Assembly: GCF_030272615.1 (NCBI RefSeq)
Contig: NC_081410.1
Coordinates: 567,381,152-567,445,151 of the forward strand
Length of the DNA: 64,000 nt
Reading direction: 5' to 3'
DNA from: Cryptomeria japonica
Lineage: Eukaryota; Streptophyta; Pinopsida; Cupressales; Cupressaceae
Part shown: in pieces, positions 23,100 through 35,904 of the stretch
Numbering within the stretch: position 1 is the stretch's first letter
Layout: each line of letters opens with the position of its first letter
Program-made: the position numbers and the translations under genes
The notes under the pieces: model-generated
What the model was told of the DNA's origin: nothing
What the model saw: the letters and a program-made list of their open reading frames with translations, nothing else
Databases searched by the model: none

Positions 23100-24170
23100 T
23101 GTTTTTATATACACACGATCTAATGTTGTTACTATAGATGCCTCTTAACGTAATAAAAAATAAAATAAAATGTATAATCCAAAAGTTTAATAACTTTATA
23201 AAACAAAAAATCACACTTTGATATGCAATGGGTACATTCATGAGGTGTGGAAGGTCAATTAGAATTTTTTTTGGTCCATTTTGTGCATACATTTGTATAA
23301 TTGGTAGGCCATTTAATATCTCTTTCTCTTCTCATATATCTCAATCTCTCCCTCCCTCTCTCCCTCTCTCTCTATCTATATCTCTCTCTACCTCTCTCTA
23401 TTTATCTCCATTATCCTCTCTAATTCTATCTTCATCTCTACCTATTTCTTCCTCTCTCCCCCTCTATCTCTAGACATGTCGACCTCTCTCTCTATACATC
23501 TATCTATATCCCTCTCTCCCCCTCTTCTTATACTTTTATATCTCTATGTCTTTGCCCTTCTATCTCTATCTTCATATCTCTTCTACTATCTATTGTCTCT
23601 ATCTCATTATCTCTTCATCTCTTTATATCCCTATATCTCTCCCTCTCCCTATCTCTCTCTACATCACTTCATATCTCTATCTTTCTAGCTCTCCCTCTCA
23701 TTCTCTCCCTCTCTCCCTCTCTCTCTATATTCATCTTTTCTATTTATATATATATATATCCTTCCACCCTCTCTCTCTCTCTTTATCTTTCCATCTCCTC
23801 CTCCATCTCCATCTATATGTTCCTCTCTATCTCTATCTCCTTGCACCCCTCTCTCTCTTGCTCTTTCCCCTCTATCTTTCCCTGTCACTCCCTCTCTCCC
23901 TATAGTAAACATAGCACGAGTCTATTGGTAATGGAGCCTTATTATATCTCCTTACCCTATATATGTCCCTCTCTCTACCCTATATATCTCTCTCTACCAA
24001 TTGACCTCATCTACATCACAAATGTATGCAAAATAGACCAAAATCTTCCCTAATTAACCATCCACACCTCTTCAGTGTACCCATTGTACACCAAGGTGCA
24101 ATTGCTAGTTATGTCTTTATGTCTAGAGACATCTACAATGACATCAAAATGTTCGTAAACAAAAATTCAA
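23100..24170. repeat. palindromic element: inverted arms around a polypyrimidine tract
   Basis: The left arm 23226-23308 (CAATGGGTACATTCATGAGG ... ATTGGTAG) is matched in reverse complement by 23994-24086 (CTACCAATTGACCTC ... TGTACCCATTG) over about 90 bases with moderate divergence. Weaker pairing extends outward to about 23110 and 24165 (AGGCATCTATAG against AGACATCTACAATG). No transposase is present. A third, single-arm copy is at 47395-47515, so this is a dispersed family. A foldback or MITE-like element is the best guess. Confidence 0.65.
23320..23905. repeat. polypyrimidine (CT-rich) microsatellite
   Basis: Nearly unbroken C/T on the plus strand built of CTCTCTCC, TATCTCTC and similar units, with short ATATAT interruptions. 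The open frames inside (serine/leucine-rich on plus, arginine/glutamate-rich on minus) are artefacts of the repeat. Confidence 0.95.
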
Positions 24171-24738
24171 TTTTAAAACAATTTGACATGCAAATGACGG
24201 GTAAATGCATGAAATATGCCATCTTTTAGTTTTTGTGGAGGTGTTATTATATTACTCCAAATAAAATAGAACCCTCACCACTTGTCTCCAACTATATGAA
24301 ACCGTTACATTCAAATGATAGTGGAAGAGTGCCATAATATTTTAAAGGGAACAATCAATCGTCAGATTCTCTTCTATTATAAGATATCTCTTGACATAAT
24401 TTACCTATATTTTTTAAATATAAATATACCAGTCTATTTTTATTTAAAAACCTATAGGAATGGGGAATTTTTGGGCATATAAAAAAAACTCCGAAGTAAA
24501 AGTTTATGGTACCGACAGCATAGATAGTACATAGCACTCTAAATATGAAGCGGGGATAAGATCCATAGGATTGGATCCATAGAAACATAGAGCAACTCTA
24601 TGTGGACGGAGAGAAACCTTTTAAGAGTTTATCGGAAATATGTTACAGTATGCCGGAAAGAATTTCGGTAATGATGATTATGTTTGCGTTTTGAGGGAGT
24701 TTTGGCTTATGAGATTGGAATTTATGGTATGAGCTACG
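24171..24738 (+). promoter_or_regulatory. upstream region of the DUF1995 gene
   Basis: Non-coding. AAATATAAATATACC at about 24416-24430, some 310 bases before the start codon, is a possible TATA element, but nothing else identifies the promoter. Confidence 0.3.
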
Positions 24739-25752
24739 ATGGCTCACCTTGCTTTTAATATGAGATTGCCATCACAGAATTTTGCAATGTCCAGTCCTTG
24801 TAGCATCTCATGGGTTTGCAGCACGCGGTATCAAGGTACTAAGTTGCTTCAACAACACCCACTTTGTTATCCTTGCTTATCTCTTTCTGGTAAGAATTTG
24901 AGAGCTCTATGTGTGAACAGTAAACTGATAGGCAATGAAAGAGTAGTGTTGAATACACCACCTTCCAGCAAAGAAGAGGCAGTTCAACAAGTAAAGGAAT
25001 GTCTCTACACTCTTTTGGAGAAGCCCTTGAAGAATCTGGGTTCTTCTTCTGTGAAGCAGAGAAAACTGAGACAGGTCAAACTTCAAGTAGAAATACCCAT
25101 TATAGATGATTCCCCTTCTGCTCTCACCTCTCTGGTTGCCGATATCCTTGGTGGGTTTTCATTCAAAAGGAAAGGGCAACCCACAAGAGTTGCAGTATTT
25201 TGGTCAGATTCTTCCATGGCAGAGTTGGGCAGCCAGGCTTTCAAAAATCTTGAATATGTAAAGAGCTTGGATCTTTCAGATCCAGACAAAGGAAGGGCAA
25301 TTATTAAGGGTTCAGATGTTGTGTTCTTTGTTGGTTCAGCGATTTCACAATGGTCTTCCATGGAGTCTTTATCTAAGGAGGCTGCCCCATGCCCTGTGGT
25401 TCTCTTCAATCCTAATTGGTCTCCAGAAGAGGAAGAAGAAAAGAATATAAATAGGTTTTTGTCGTCCTTTGAGACTGTCTATTCATTAACTGCTTTAGCA
25501 ATCCAGGGGTTCTTCAGCAAGACAGAAGGGGCAGTTTTCAAATATGCCACAAGTGATGCTTCCAAAAGCAAGCCATGGCTCATTTTTATCAAAGAGGAAG
25601 GCAAATACAAGTGTGTTTCAAGCTTCCAAAAAAGACCAGGTGTAAGTGAGCTTGAGAATGCCCTTTACAATTCAATTGGACTTAACTCCCCTGTCACCAA
25701 GTCAATCAAGTTTCTCAGAGGCCTCATTTCTGGCACAAATAGAAAGAAATAA
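24739..25752 (+). CDS. DUF1995-domain protein, predicted chloroplast-targeted
   Basis: An intact, intronless 337-aa frame. The first 66 residues have no acidic residue (first is Glu67) and are rich in Ser and hydroxylated or basic residues, as in chloroplast transit peptides. From about residue 72 (PPSSKEEAVQQVKECLYTLL) the protein follows the DUF1995 family: VEIPIIDDSPSALTSLVADI, then RVAVFWSDSSMAELG, GSDVVFFVG, PVVLFNPNWS and, near the end, PWLIFIKEEGKYKC. In plants this family includes LPA3, a photosystem II accumulation factor, and several uncharacterised plastid proteins; I cannot say which this is. The ATG at 24739 was chosen because it gives the full transit peptide; the next Met is residue 8. 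Codon use and intactness set it apart from the surrounding dead elements. Confidence 0.85.
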   Translation: MAHLAFNMRLPSQNFAMSSPCSISWVCSTRYQGTKLLQQHPLCYPCLSLSGKNLRALCVNSKLIGNERVVLNTPPSSKEEAVQQVKECLYTLLEKPLKNLGSSSVKQRKLRQVKLQVEIPIIDDSPSALTSLVADILGGFSFKRKGQPTRVAVFWSDSSMAELGSQAFKNLEYVKSLDLSDPDKGRAIIKGSDVVFFVGSAISQWSSMESLSKEAAPCPVVLFNPNWSPEEEEEKNINRFLSSFETVYSLTALAIQGFFSKTEGAVFKYATSDASKSKPWLIFIKEEGKYKCVSSFQKRPGVSELENALYNSIGLNSPVTKSIKFLRGLISGTNRKK

Positions 25753-27249
25753 GGTCAGCTTTGCACGGGGCAAAGCAAAAAGATTACAGTTATAATTTTT
25801 GGTTTTGTTCCCTTGACAGTCTTTTCTCTATATAGAAATTAGCTGCTTAGATAGTTTAGCGAATGAAAAAATCGTTCTTTAATTTGATAACATATTTAAT
25901 CAAATGTGGCATGTGCAAAGCCGGGGACTGAACGTGTTGGTCAGAATAAGCACAGGCAGGGCTTGAGCCTGGTTCTCACTAGTTTGACTTGTTGCTTCAA
26001 AAAAACTTGCACGCATTCAAAATAACCTGTAAGCCCCATCTATGCTTAGTCTATCATTTCTCTGTTTTCCAATCAATTTTGCTCTAATTTTTATTCCTTA
26101 TTACTTCTATAGAGATAGACAATTCTACAACTCACCAAAATTCTGAAATCATCTTCTGGGGAGATGGTTATAATTCTAATTACTTAGGAAATATCAAGCT
26201 CTTACAGAGAATAATCAGCGGTATATATTTATCTAATTCTGCTATCCCAGGTGTGCACTTGGTACACACTTCCATACTACAATAATAGATAGGTGTTCTC
26301 CCACGATTGTACAGGTATGGATAGAATTCAGTTTACAAATTTATTCCACAACATAAATATAAGATCAAACCCCAGGGGCAGTAATCATGAACAACATGTA
26401 AGGCAAATGGAAAGAAAAGTAAAACCCTTTTAGTGCGCCCACAAGAGGGTTCTCATTTGCCATACTGGTGCCTGGCTTGGTCCTAACCTGAAAGACAACC
26501 GTTTAGGTTTACATTTTCTAATAATGCTCTCTTTTCCCAGGCATGTGAAATTCTTTTCTCCTCTTCTTCAAGGCTGTCTGCTCCTATGTATAATCTTCTT
26601 AGTAATAATAATATTTCATATAGTCCTTCAAAGTGAAGAAATTTCATGTAAGAATCTTCTTATTCCTTATCATTTTAATGTTATAGAACCCTTAGAGGTA
26701 TGCAGCGATCTGCTTGGCGAGCAAAAAGTGAGAATTTTATTGAAAGCTATCCATCGTAAGACTTAGGGTCATCTTGAGCTTTTGCAGGAAATAATGCTAG
26801 AAATAAGACTTCTCTTCAGTCATTGGTGAAGTTCTGTAAAGACAAGCTGGGTAAATAGAATATGTAATGATAGAAACAGGGAAGAAAAATAGGCTTAAAA
26901 AAGCCAAACATAGTGCATTGAAAGATGTTGGAAAGATACATGTAATCTGCATGCATAATAAAATAGATTAATAAAGCATTTGAAAACATGAAATTGTAGG
27001 AGGAAACTGAAAAACCCGTTTCCATTCCAAAGTTTGATTAAAATTCTCATCCATTTATTGAAATTTTCCTAACATCTTGCCAGCTTGGACATGTGCCCAT
27101 GGAAGCAACTATGCAACTATGCCGACAACTTATGGAGCGTCCACACCTAATGGATGCAGGCTGTTTTATCAATAACCCATTTAGTTTGTAAGACAAACAT
27201 TCAACAATTGCTGAGATTTTTAGCCTGGCCTGAGTTCAGGGGAGGTCAA
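25753..27249. other. 3' flank of the DUF1995 gene and intergenic sequence
   Basis: No further gene or repeat was recognised. Short frames here (for example 26524-26766) lack any family resemblance. A segment at 27090-27190 shares scattered words with 27680-27780 and may be a decayed copia LTR end. Confidence 0.5.
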
Positions 27250-27440
27250 AGGGGAGGAAGGAGATATCCCTTCTGATGGATATATCCAATTAAGAAATCA
27301 TTTATTCAATTTAGAAGTCACAATGGAAGTCCAAGAGCCACCATTTGGAAGTCCAACACTAGATGTCAGTTTAAGGATTCAAACATGTATCTCCATCTTG
27401 AAAACATTATCGCCTTACCATTAGAACACAAACCCATTGA
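27250..27440 (-). mobile_element. tRNA-derived SINE-like sequence
   Basis: On the minus strand an A-box-like TAATGGTAAGGCG (27423-27411) is followed after about 26 bases by a B-box-like GTTTGAATCC (27384-27375), the spacing and form of a polymerase III promoter in tRNA-derived SINEs. The body and 3' end are not clearly bounded; the right and left limits are estimates. Confidence 0.45.
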
Positions 27441-27639
27441 CAAGCATTCAACAATTGTTTTATCAGGTGCACATATTATTTCTTTACTTTAGAGTAAAGA
27501 TTTAAGAGATATTCATCCTATCAAATTTATTCAACCTCATCCTTTTCAAAGAATAAAGAAATGTGTGGTATCATACGCTTTCATTTACAAAACTTCTAAT
27601 TCTTTTCATGTAACTCTCTTTCTTAAATAGTTATTAAAA

Positions 27640-28270
27640 AATTTACATGGCTAACTTGCTAACTTGGATATCCACCCATATGGACAGCTATTTGGGCTTG
27701 TGGCAAACTACTGGACCTAGAACACAGAACTGGATGCGGGGTATTTATCAACATCCCACTGAGCTTGTATGTACTACAAGCAGTTTTTCTGCGCTTACCT
27801 ATCTCTATGTAATTTTGAAAACTAGTAGACAGGAAAGCATTTGTTAGAGCATCTGCTATCATTTCTCTCAAGTACAGGACTTACACTTCTTTTTGAGCTA
27901 CTTCATTTCTTTAATAGTGATATCGGAAATCTAAATGGTTGGTTCTACCATAGACTGTGGGATTTTGGGATTTTTAAATATGGTAATAAAAAATTTATCA
28001 ATAAATTCATTCTAAGACTGAATAGCCATTTCCCAATCTAACACTGGTTTGAAGTTTGATGGATTTCTCTCGAGCCATACTAACTGTTTTGGTGCTTTGA
28101 TGCTGAAAGATTTCAGCTCCAACTTTTGATCTACAAAAGCTGGCTGCTTTTCAGTCGTTGTAACAAGAAATAATAGCCGTCTAGTGACCTTTTATTGTTG
28201 ATATATCTTGTCCAGTCAGCGTCATAAAAACATGCCACTTATTGTAACTCATTTGTAACCCATTAAAGGT
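27640..28270 (-). pseudogene. decayed copia RNase H and pol C-terminus
   Basis: The minus strand at about 28200-28060 reads DADWTRYINNKRSLDGYYFL, matching the copia RNase H motif 'DADWAxdxxdRrSTsGYxfxL'. Further down, at about 27870-27800, it reads REMIADALTNAFLSTSFQN, matching the pol terminus 'eqiADiLTKaLp..kF'. Many stops separate them. LTR sequence should follow below 27700 but is not resolved. Confidence 0.6.
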
Positions 28271-29479
28271 GGGATCCTAATCATTTGTTCCTTAAAAATA
28301 TGCTAGAACTTTGCTTCACAGCCTATCAATTCTGCTTACCTGTATTTGTCTTAAACTGCCTAATGGCTCTGGTCTAGTTCTAATTTTTGGATACATAAGA
28401 CTCCACAGCCACCACTACCTTTCGATAGGGAACTAATCTCTCCATGGCTATGTTAAATGATGTGTTTTTAAGAGTGTATTAATGAATAAATTGATTTTTA
28501 CATATATCTATGAAGTATATGATAACTACACATTATATAAAACGTATAGAATTTCATCAAATTCAGAGATTGATTACTGTAACATGATCCACTACAAGTG
28601 ATTTCATAGTTGGATTTTCCTCTCTTGCTATTATTTCCAGTTCTAGCATATTGAGTTACTAGAAATGAGTTCTGTGACTTTATTTCCTTTCAGTATAATA
28701 GATGTGTTTATGTTCTATTGTTTGTTCAGTGTCTGTACTCCACAGTGTTGCGTTCACAATCTTAAGTTGTTTGTATAAGTCCATTTCAGTTCCCACTGCT
28801 TCATTTCCTTTTAGCATCATGGTGAAATTTGTATACCCATGCGAATTCTCACCATTTAATTTTGGGTTCATTTTGAAAGAATGATTTAATATATTGAATA
28901 GTACAATCTTGTAAAAAATTGGGTTTAGTTTTTGATCTGTCATTGATTCACATTTTACAAGTTCTCACCCATTTGACCTTGCCTTATTCATATTTCTACA
29001 GATCTTCATATGCCTTAACATTTATCATGTCTACTATTGCCCATCATATTCAAACATTCAATCCCAACCTGATTTTACCATTTCCTTATCTTGGGTCAAT
29101 CCTATGGATTGAGGATGGATCTTATTCCCATAGAATTAACTCCCAAAAATTGTTAAACTCCTTTCCATTTTTATTCTCTCCATGAGTTTACTTAGTACAT
29201 GTTTCATGTGATTTATTTCTATGTAATGATATTTAAAAGCATTGAATGTGTATCAATATATCATCACATTTTCATTTGCAAAAGCTTTTGCAATCAAGAG
29301 AAGAAGAATTCTAAGAACAACTTCAATTAAAGCATTAAAAAGCATCCAAACTTGCACCATCATTCTAAAGCACTTGCATTACTGAAAATTGTTTTCCTCT
29401 ATCATTTTCATAATTGTAATACTAGTCTTTTGGAGGGTTTGACTTAAGAGAGCTTGCTCTAAGTGATGTGACAACCTCT
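28271..29479. other. intergenic sequence without recognised features
   Basis: It may include more of the decayed copia RT, but I could not read any RT motif. The 87-aa minus frame at 28680-28943 has no recognisable family. Confidence 0.4.
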
Positions 29480-29738
29480 AAGGTAATCTAAAATGTTGTC
29501 AGTGACAGTCCTTGACAATTAGTTAGGTGTAGAAAATTAGGCGAATCTAACTAGACATGCACATATAGCCAAATTAGGTCCATGGGCTACAAGGTGAATC
29601 CATTGCTTGCTCTAAACCTCCAAGGTAATCTAAAATGTTGTCAGTCGTTGACAATTAGTTAGGAGTAGAAAATTAGGTGAATCTAACTAGATATGCACAT
29701 TTAGCAAAATTAGATCCATGGGACACAAGGTGAATCCA
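29480..29738. repeat. 142-bp tandem duplication
   Basis: AAGGTAATCTAAAATGTTGT starts at 29480 and again at 29622. Both copies run through GACAATTAGTTAGG, GAATCTAACTAGA and CACAAGGTGAATCCAT-like sequence with small differences and short indels. Confidence 0.85.
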
Positions 29739-32700
29739 TAGATCCAAATCTATGGATTTGACCCACGATAGAGTTGATAGATTATTTTGATTTCAAGTTA
29801 AAGTATAGACAATGAGAAACAATTTTCAGCCTCGAGATTGATAGAAATTAGTGAGATCAAAGTTTTCTTCTCCATCATCCTAGAGCTAAGTATCTTCATC
29901 CCTTCACATTTAATTTCCTAAGCATTTATTTATTCAATTATCATTGTTAAATCTATAATGTGAATTAATCGATATTGATTTATGCATGCTATTTCATTAA
30001 ACTAGATTTATGCATAGTTGCTTTTATTCCATAACATTTTCATGAACCCATTTATAATTACACCACTTAAGAGTTGACCTTGGGTTATTACTCTAAGTTT
30101 GTCATACATTTTTAGATTTTTTATTTGGATACACAACAATTTACACCTTTCTATCTCATCCTCTAACCCTAGGATATTCTACTATATGATTCCTTTTTGG
30201 TCTAGTTCCTTAGTTTCTTTATATGCATTCATTTTAGTCTCAACATGTTCTTCTCTTTCATTACACATGACACATCCATCCTTGATATACCCACAACTTT
30301 TCATTTTAAGCATTACATGAAAATGTGTTTTCTATAGAGGTGTTTTAACATGTGTTATTGTTTCTCTTTCATTGAATTGGTTGGTGCTTACTCTTCTATT
30401 AAAGATGTAGATATCATTTATCCATACACTATGATGATCATATACCTTGTGATAATAGTGAGTTCTATCAAGCAAAGATCTATCATGTGATGCGCCCACA
30501 ATGATGCCCATTGATTATATTACTATGTTCTTCAAATTTTACTCACCATTATTGTGTAGGAATCAACAATGGTGGAAGCACTTGTGGTTCACATTGATTG
30601 GATGGGTAGCAAACTATTGTTATTCATAAAACAACAATTGGTGTAAATATAGGAAATCAAGTGAATGACCACCTTCATTAGGAAAGAGTACTTTATGGAT
30701 GGTGAGAATATTTAGTTGGAGTGTGGTAATATTGGCATGGGTGTTTTTTGTTTTTCTTGAAGTGTTGACTTGTTGATGGAATTTATTTAGATTTTGTCTT
30801 ACAAATCCAAGGAGAGCATTTAAGTAGGTTGTCTCTCAATCAAAGATCTTGATTGCTAGGTTATTTCAATTTCTTATATCAAGTCGTTCTCATGTTATAT
30901 TTATTCTAATGTTTGAGCGTGTTCTTTTTTATGACTATAAGAATTGACAAATTTGGCCTTGACTCCCTTAAATTAATTTGCACCCAATCCTCTCCTATTC
31001 TTGGACACATAGGTGTAATATGCCAATCTTGAACAAGAGAGAGAAAATGTGAATAGGAGTTACTCGAAAGCCTTAGTTTGTGTGTTTTTGGTTGACTTTC
31101 ATTTGTGGATAGTTTGGAGTTGTATACACACTTGTTGGTATTTGTTTATCAAAATTTTGACTAAGCTTGGGAGGTTTCTTTGATCATATGAGGTCTTACA
31201 AGTTTGTTGCTTTGTTCTTGTGTTTGGGATGAATGTTTGCGATTAATCTTTGTGTTGAAATAGCAATACAAAGAGTAAATTTTGATGTGTTTTTCGAATG
31301 AGTTTAAATGCTTGAAAAATTAAATCTAAAATCCATAAAACTACACAAAATATGAAATGAACAATATAAAGGTAGTTCCAATATAATTAAACTACCTTTT
31401 TTGTGTTTTTTGTATTTATAATGTTAAGTGAATTTAACCTTGAAAGGAAGCAAAAGTGTAAATTGCCAAAATACACTTTTTAAACTAATTTATGAAAGGA
31501 GGTATGCACAAAATTAATTTCGATCATATAATTAAAAAGAAATAAAAATAGAAACAGTATATCATTACATAATGATTTATGTAGAGAAAATCCTTTTGGG
31601 AGAAAAAACCCAAGTCCATAACAACTAATCAACATGATTACTATACACCTGTATAATATAAGTAGTTGCAAGAGTGTCACTAACAAGAGATCTAAAGTAA
31701 TTCTAGTAGTATAATGAAATCTACAAAATTCACTATTAAGCCTCCATCTAAAGCATCCAATACATAGGCAAATATCACAAGCCAAAATCCTAATGCCTAA
31801 AATTTCATCAAGTACTTCTAAAAAGGTTTTATCTTTTAGATTCATACTTTCTCCCATCCCCTAATTAAGAGTGAATAGATGGATGAAAGGCAATGAAACT
31901 TTTGGTTGTTCCTTAACTAAATAACATATTAAGCCTTGTCTAAAACTCCAATTTTGACATCTTGATAACCTTTCCTTATTAGGGTTCCTTTATTAACCTT
32001 CTCATCTCACGGCTCCCATGGTATTACTTTCATATCATCCCTAACTCCACAATCCCAACAATCTGACACATTTCCTTTCTGGTATTTTGGACTCAATCTC
32101 CCTTGCATACCTATCAGACTTTACCTCCCTAGTGCATGCCAAGCCTAAAACTCTACCATTTGAAGGCAAAAATGTGTACCTACATACAAGATGGTCGGAG
32201 AATTTCATTAAAGCATTTTCAATACTCACTAATCACTAGATCAAATCTAGGATTAAAATACAAGCCCATATCACACTTTTATAAAGGAAATATCCAACAC
32301 AACAAAAAATTGTCAACTTCGATTGCATAAAGTGGTCTTTATTTTTTAAATTTGAAAATGAAGTAAACTAATGAAACATCAAAATATTTATGAAGTTTAT
32401 GATTGTAATTTTTTTAAAATTTTAAAAAATCATTTAATGTATTTTTTTATAAATTTAAGAGCAAAATATGAATTGCTGAAAATTTCAGAAATACTGAGGT
32501 CTAGTTAACGTCACAAAAGAAACATCAAACAAAGTTGTTTTTTCTTTATTTTTGAATCAAATAGATAACTAATATATTTAGTGCATGGAAAAGAAATGAA
32601 CTTTTGATACAAAAAATTCTCATAATAATGTTTTAAAGTCAACCTTACCATAACTTGATAGTTCCCATTAAATGTAACCTTTTGTCTAATTTTTTTTTTT

Positions 32701-33060
32701 AATTTTCAACAAAAAAAAAACCTTTTGTAGAGAACTCTCTTTTCTAACATATATTTTTAAAAGAATTTAATTATGAACCATTTTAATATTTTTTTATCAA
32801 TTTCTAATCAGCGTCAACTTTTATTATAACTGCCTACTTACAATATTTAAAAAAAGACGCATTAAAACTAATCAAAATATTTATAAAAAAAAAAAGATTG
32901 TAGACTCGCTCTACAAAAGGGTATTTTATTTTAAAAAATCCATTTGACTGAAGAAATATTTAGTTATTTTATCCAACTAAATATTTTTAAACAATTAAAG
33001 ATCTTTAGCTAAATAAAATGTTGAACATTTGAGATTGACGCTTGAATCTCTCAAGGTGAC
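29739..33060. other. AT-rich intergenic sequence
   Basis: No coding or RNA gene was recognised. Short frames such as 31480-31857 on the minus strand lack family motifs. Confidence 0.5.
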
Positions 33061-33140
33061 ACCTTCCAAAATGTTACAACTGTACATAAATGGACTTAAG
33101 GAGCAAATTCAACATGATGTTCATAGAAGGTTACTAATTC
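33061..33140 (+). pseudogene. possible gypsy gag scrap
   Basis: KMLQLYINGLKEQIQHDVHR resembles the 'FlnGLkpeIq..v' segment of retrotransposon gag proteins. It is short and isolated, so this is tentative. Confidence 0.3.
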
Positions 33141-35132
33141 TTTACCAAATTCTTTCCAACTAAACATTTGTCCTTGTCTAACACTCATCTTCCATCAATA
33201 CCATCGGTAAGGTCCTAATTCAAAATACTGTAAGACTTTGTCAACCATGGAAATATATGACATATTATGAATTTTAAATTGTTGTTCAACAAGGCTTATC
33301 CATGAAATTACATATTTACCATCAAATTTATGAATGTTTATTCTTGGTAGGTATAATTATTGATTGCAAAGAGGTTATTTTATCCTTTGATTTGGTTTAT
33401 TAGGGTTGTACCCACCTTGATTCTTTTTGGACTTTAATTCTTATTATAATTCCTTTGTAAACCTTTCTGAACCCTCATTTAAGGATTTTATAAATGGGTC
33501 AAAAAAATTATCTTTAACAAAAAGCATCATTTTTTCATGTCATTAAGGAATTATTTCCTCAATTTTAGTTGGTGGAAAATAAAATGGGTTCTTAAATTTT
33601 GTATGTGTAGAAAGGTCTTATGATCCTAAACATGACATGGTTTTAATTATGTTTTTATTTTAATATTTATTGAGGTAGGAAAGTATTTGGTGTGAGAGGA
33701 CTTGATGTTTAAGTTTCAACCAAACTTTAACCATTAAATTAATAAATATATTTTATGTGTAACAATAAAATTTAACCACATTGAAAGAGGGATGGACTGA
33801 ATTGATCTAGGCTTAATCCCAATGGGAAAAAGTCTAAAATTTTGATTAGGTTCACCTAGTTAGGGTTTGGTTCCTCTTTCTTAGTTGAATTGTGAAAATG
33901 TTGAAATTAGGGTAAAATAGATGATTATTGAAGTGATCGGGAAGATCAGTGAGCTACAGTTGTCGTACAGTGACACCAACTTGGATCTGTGCAAAATAAG
34001 ATGTTTTGGATTTGTTCCCAGAAGTTTGACCTTATTTTTTGAGACCATTTAATATCAATTTGCCATGGTCCTCTGAATTATTAAAAGGTGAACCTATTTG
34101 TCTCTGCGAATTATGTTGATCCTTTTGAATGCATCTTTGCACTTGTTTCCTACACAGAAAGAAGGGAGAAATCATTGGGAATAGGGGTTTTCCTAAGTCA
34201 AACCCTGGTTTGTGAATTAACCTTGAATTAAATAATGCAAATACTGAAATAAATACTAGATAGATATACCTCAAATCTGCAATTGTTGATGATGATGCTT
34301 TTCTCTTTGAATGTAATCACATATGTTGTATGAAATGACATGAACATGACAAAACCCTAACCACACACACATGCTTGCATAAGATTGGTGTAATTTTGCT
34401 CCAAAATGGTTGAATGGTGAATATGCAACCTTCAAGATCTCTAAAAATGCTTGATGATGAATGCTTCAAGGATGCAAGAATGCTAGGATATGTCCACTTA
34501 TGATGCTTAGATGAAATTAGGTTGATCAAATGTTTTTATATAGGGGGTTCTAGGTAAATTACCAATTGGGCCGACCTCCAACGGTCATGCAGAGCCATGA
34601 GGATCAAATCTTACCGATGAGATTAGCCCCTACCCCATTTCAAATTAGGACTTGATTGAGCGGGATCATAGCATTTTAGGACGCCATGGTCTAGACTAGG
34701 GCCACAATCAGGACCAAAACAATGCTAAAATAGGGTGGGTATCCCATGGTAGGACCCACAAAAGGTTGTTCATGGCCTCAAAAATGGAGAATAGGCACAA
34801 ACATACCTAGAAAGGAGATGAGGATAGGACACACTAAAGTAGGGGCACAAGCATGAGTTGTAAATTGACCCGATGACAAATTATGATGCTACAATTATCA
34901 CATTAGATTTGATGCTTGTGTTCTTAAATTGGTGCATCTTCACCTTGACTTGTTCCTTTTCTTCTAGAGATGGCCCATATTGGAGGATGAGAGGAGTTCT
35001 TTCTTGAGATGGTGGTCACTTTGGTTTGATTGCAAGTATCTTGATGGAGCACAAGAGCATGTGGAGATTCATGTGGTTTCACGTATGGCTATGATGATTT
35101 ATTTCATTGATTGACCCTTAAGCAACATATTC
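33141..35132. other. intergenic sequence without recognised features
   Basis: A GC-richer block at 34560-34860 stands out from its surroundings and may be LTR-derived, but I found no partner in this window. Confidence 0.4.
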
Positions 35133-35889
35133 AAGTGGGAGAATGTTGGGATAAGGTGTTGTACACGTTGCATAATGTTTATAATGTTTAGTTTATTATT
35201 AAGTGTGTGGTGCACCTAAGGGAACTTAGATGGGCATGCATCACTAGGAGTTAACATTCTTGGGGCCACTTTATATGTTGTATGTAACATTGAGAAATAT
35301 ATTTAATGTGGGTCTCACATTGAAAAAGTGTATTTAATCTAATATTGAGGAAATATAAATAAAGTGAAAACTTAGTACCCAATGCCAAATGTGGGGTCAA
35401 TGTTTTTGTGAACTCATGGTTTTGAGTCACATGGTTTTTACTTTACAACTTGGTTGTATTTGTGTGGGTTTGTGTCTATATAAGAAAGCACATGTTTAGT
35501 AGTTAAGGTTGGTTGGGTTAGTGGGATGTCGTTATTGAGTCTTTCTGAGGAGTGCATATGTGAAGCATGGCAGGGGATGTGTGGATTCACGCTTGGAAAC
35601 ATGGAGGATGCATGAGAGAGGCTTAATGTTTAAGAAGTATTAATTGTAACTCTATAACTGCTCTGTATTAATTTATTGTTGAATAATAAGATGGAGTATG
35701 GATGCTTTTAGAGGCTGGGTTTTTTCCCTCATGATGGTTTTCCTAGGGTATATCTTGTGTTATCTTTTAGCTTATCCATTTGATCTATGCATAATGGTTA
35801 TTCAGTAAGCTTGTATGCATTCTTTTCTCTTGTGGGTTATGTAGGAAATGGATTAAATTAACTGGCCATTGTTGCATTATTTCCTAACA
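35133..35889 (+). repeat. copia-type 3' LTR with its polypurine tract
   Basis: AAGTGGGAGAA (35133-35143) is a classic copia polypurine tract directly before TGTTGGGATAAGG at 35144. The LTR ends TTTCCTAACA at 35889 (746 bases, TG...CA). TATATAAG at 35477-35484 is a good TATA box. No partner LTR is in the window and no 5-bp target duplication is visible, so the internal region is lost or lies in unrecognised sequence to the left. Confidence 0.75.
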
Positions 35890-35904
35890 TCCTCTACAAG
35901 CTAG

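Noticed and set aside
23228-23912. Several open frames on both strands in the CT-rich tract
   Set aside because: They are translations of a microsatellite (Ser/Leu on one strand, Arg/Glu on the other).
28680-28943. 87-aa minus frame as a possible small gene
   Set aside because: No motif, no gene signals, next to a decayed copia end; support is too weak.
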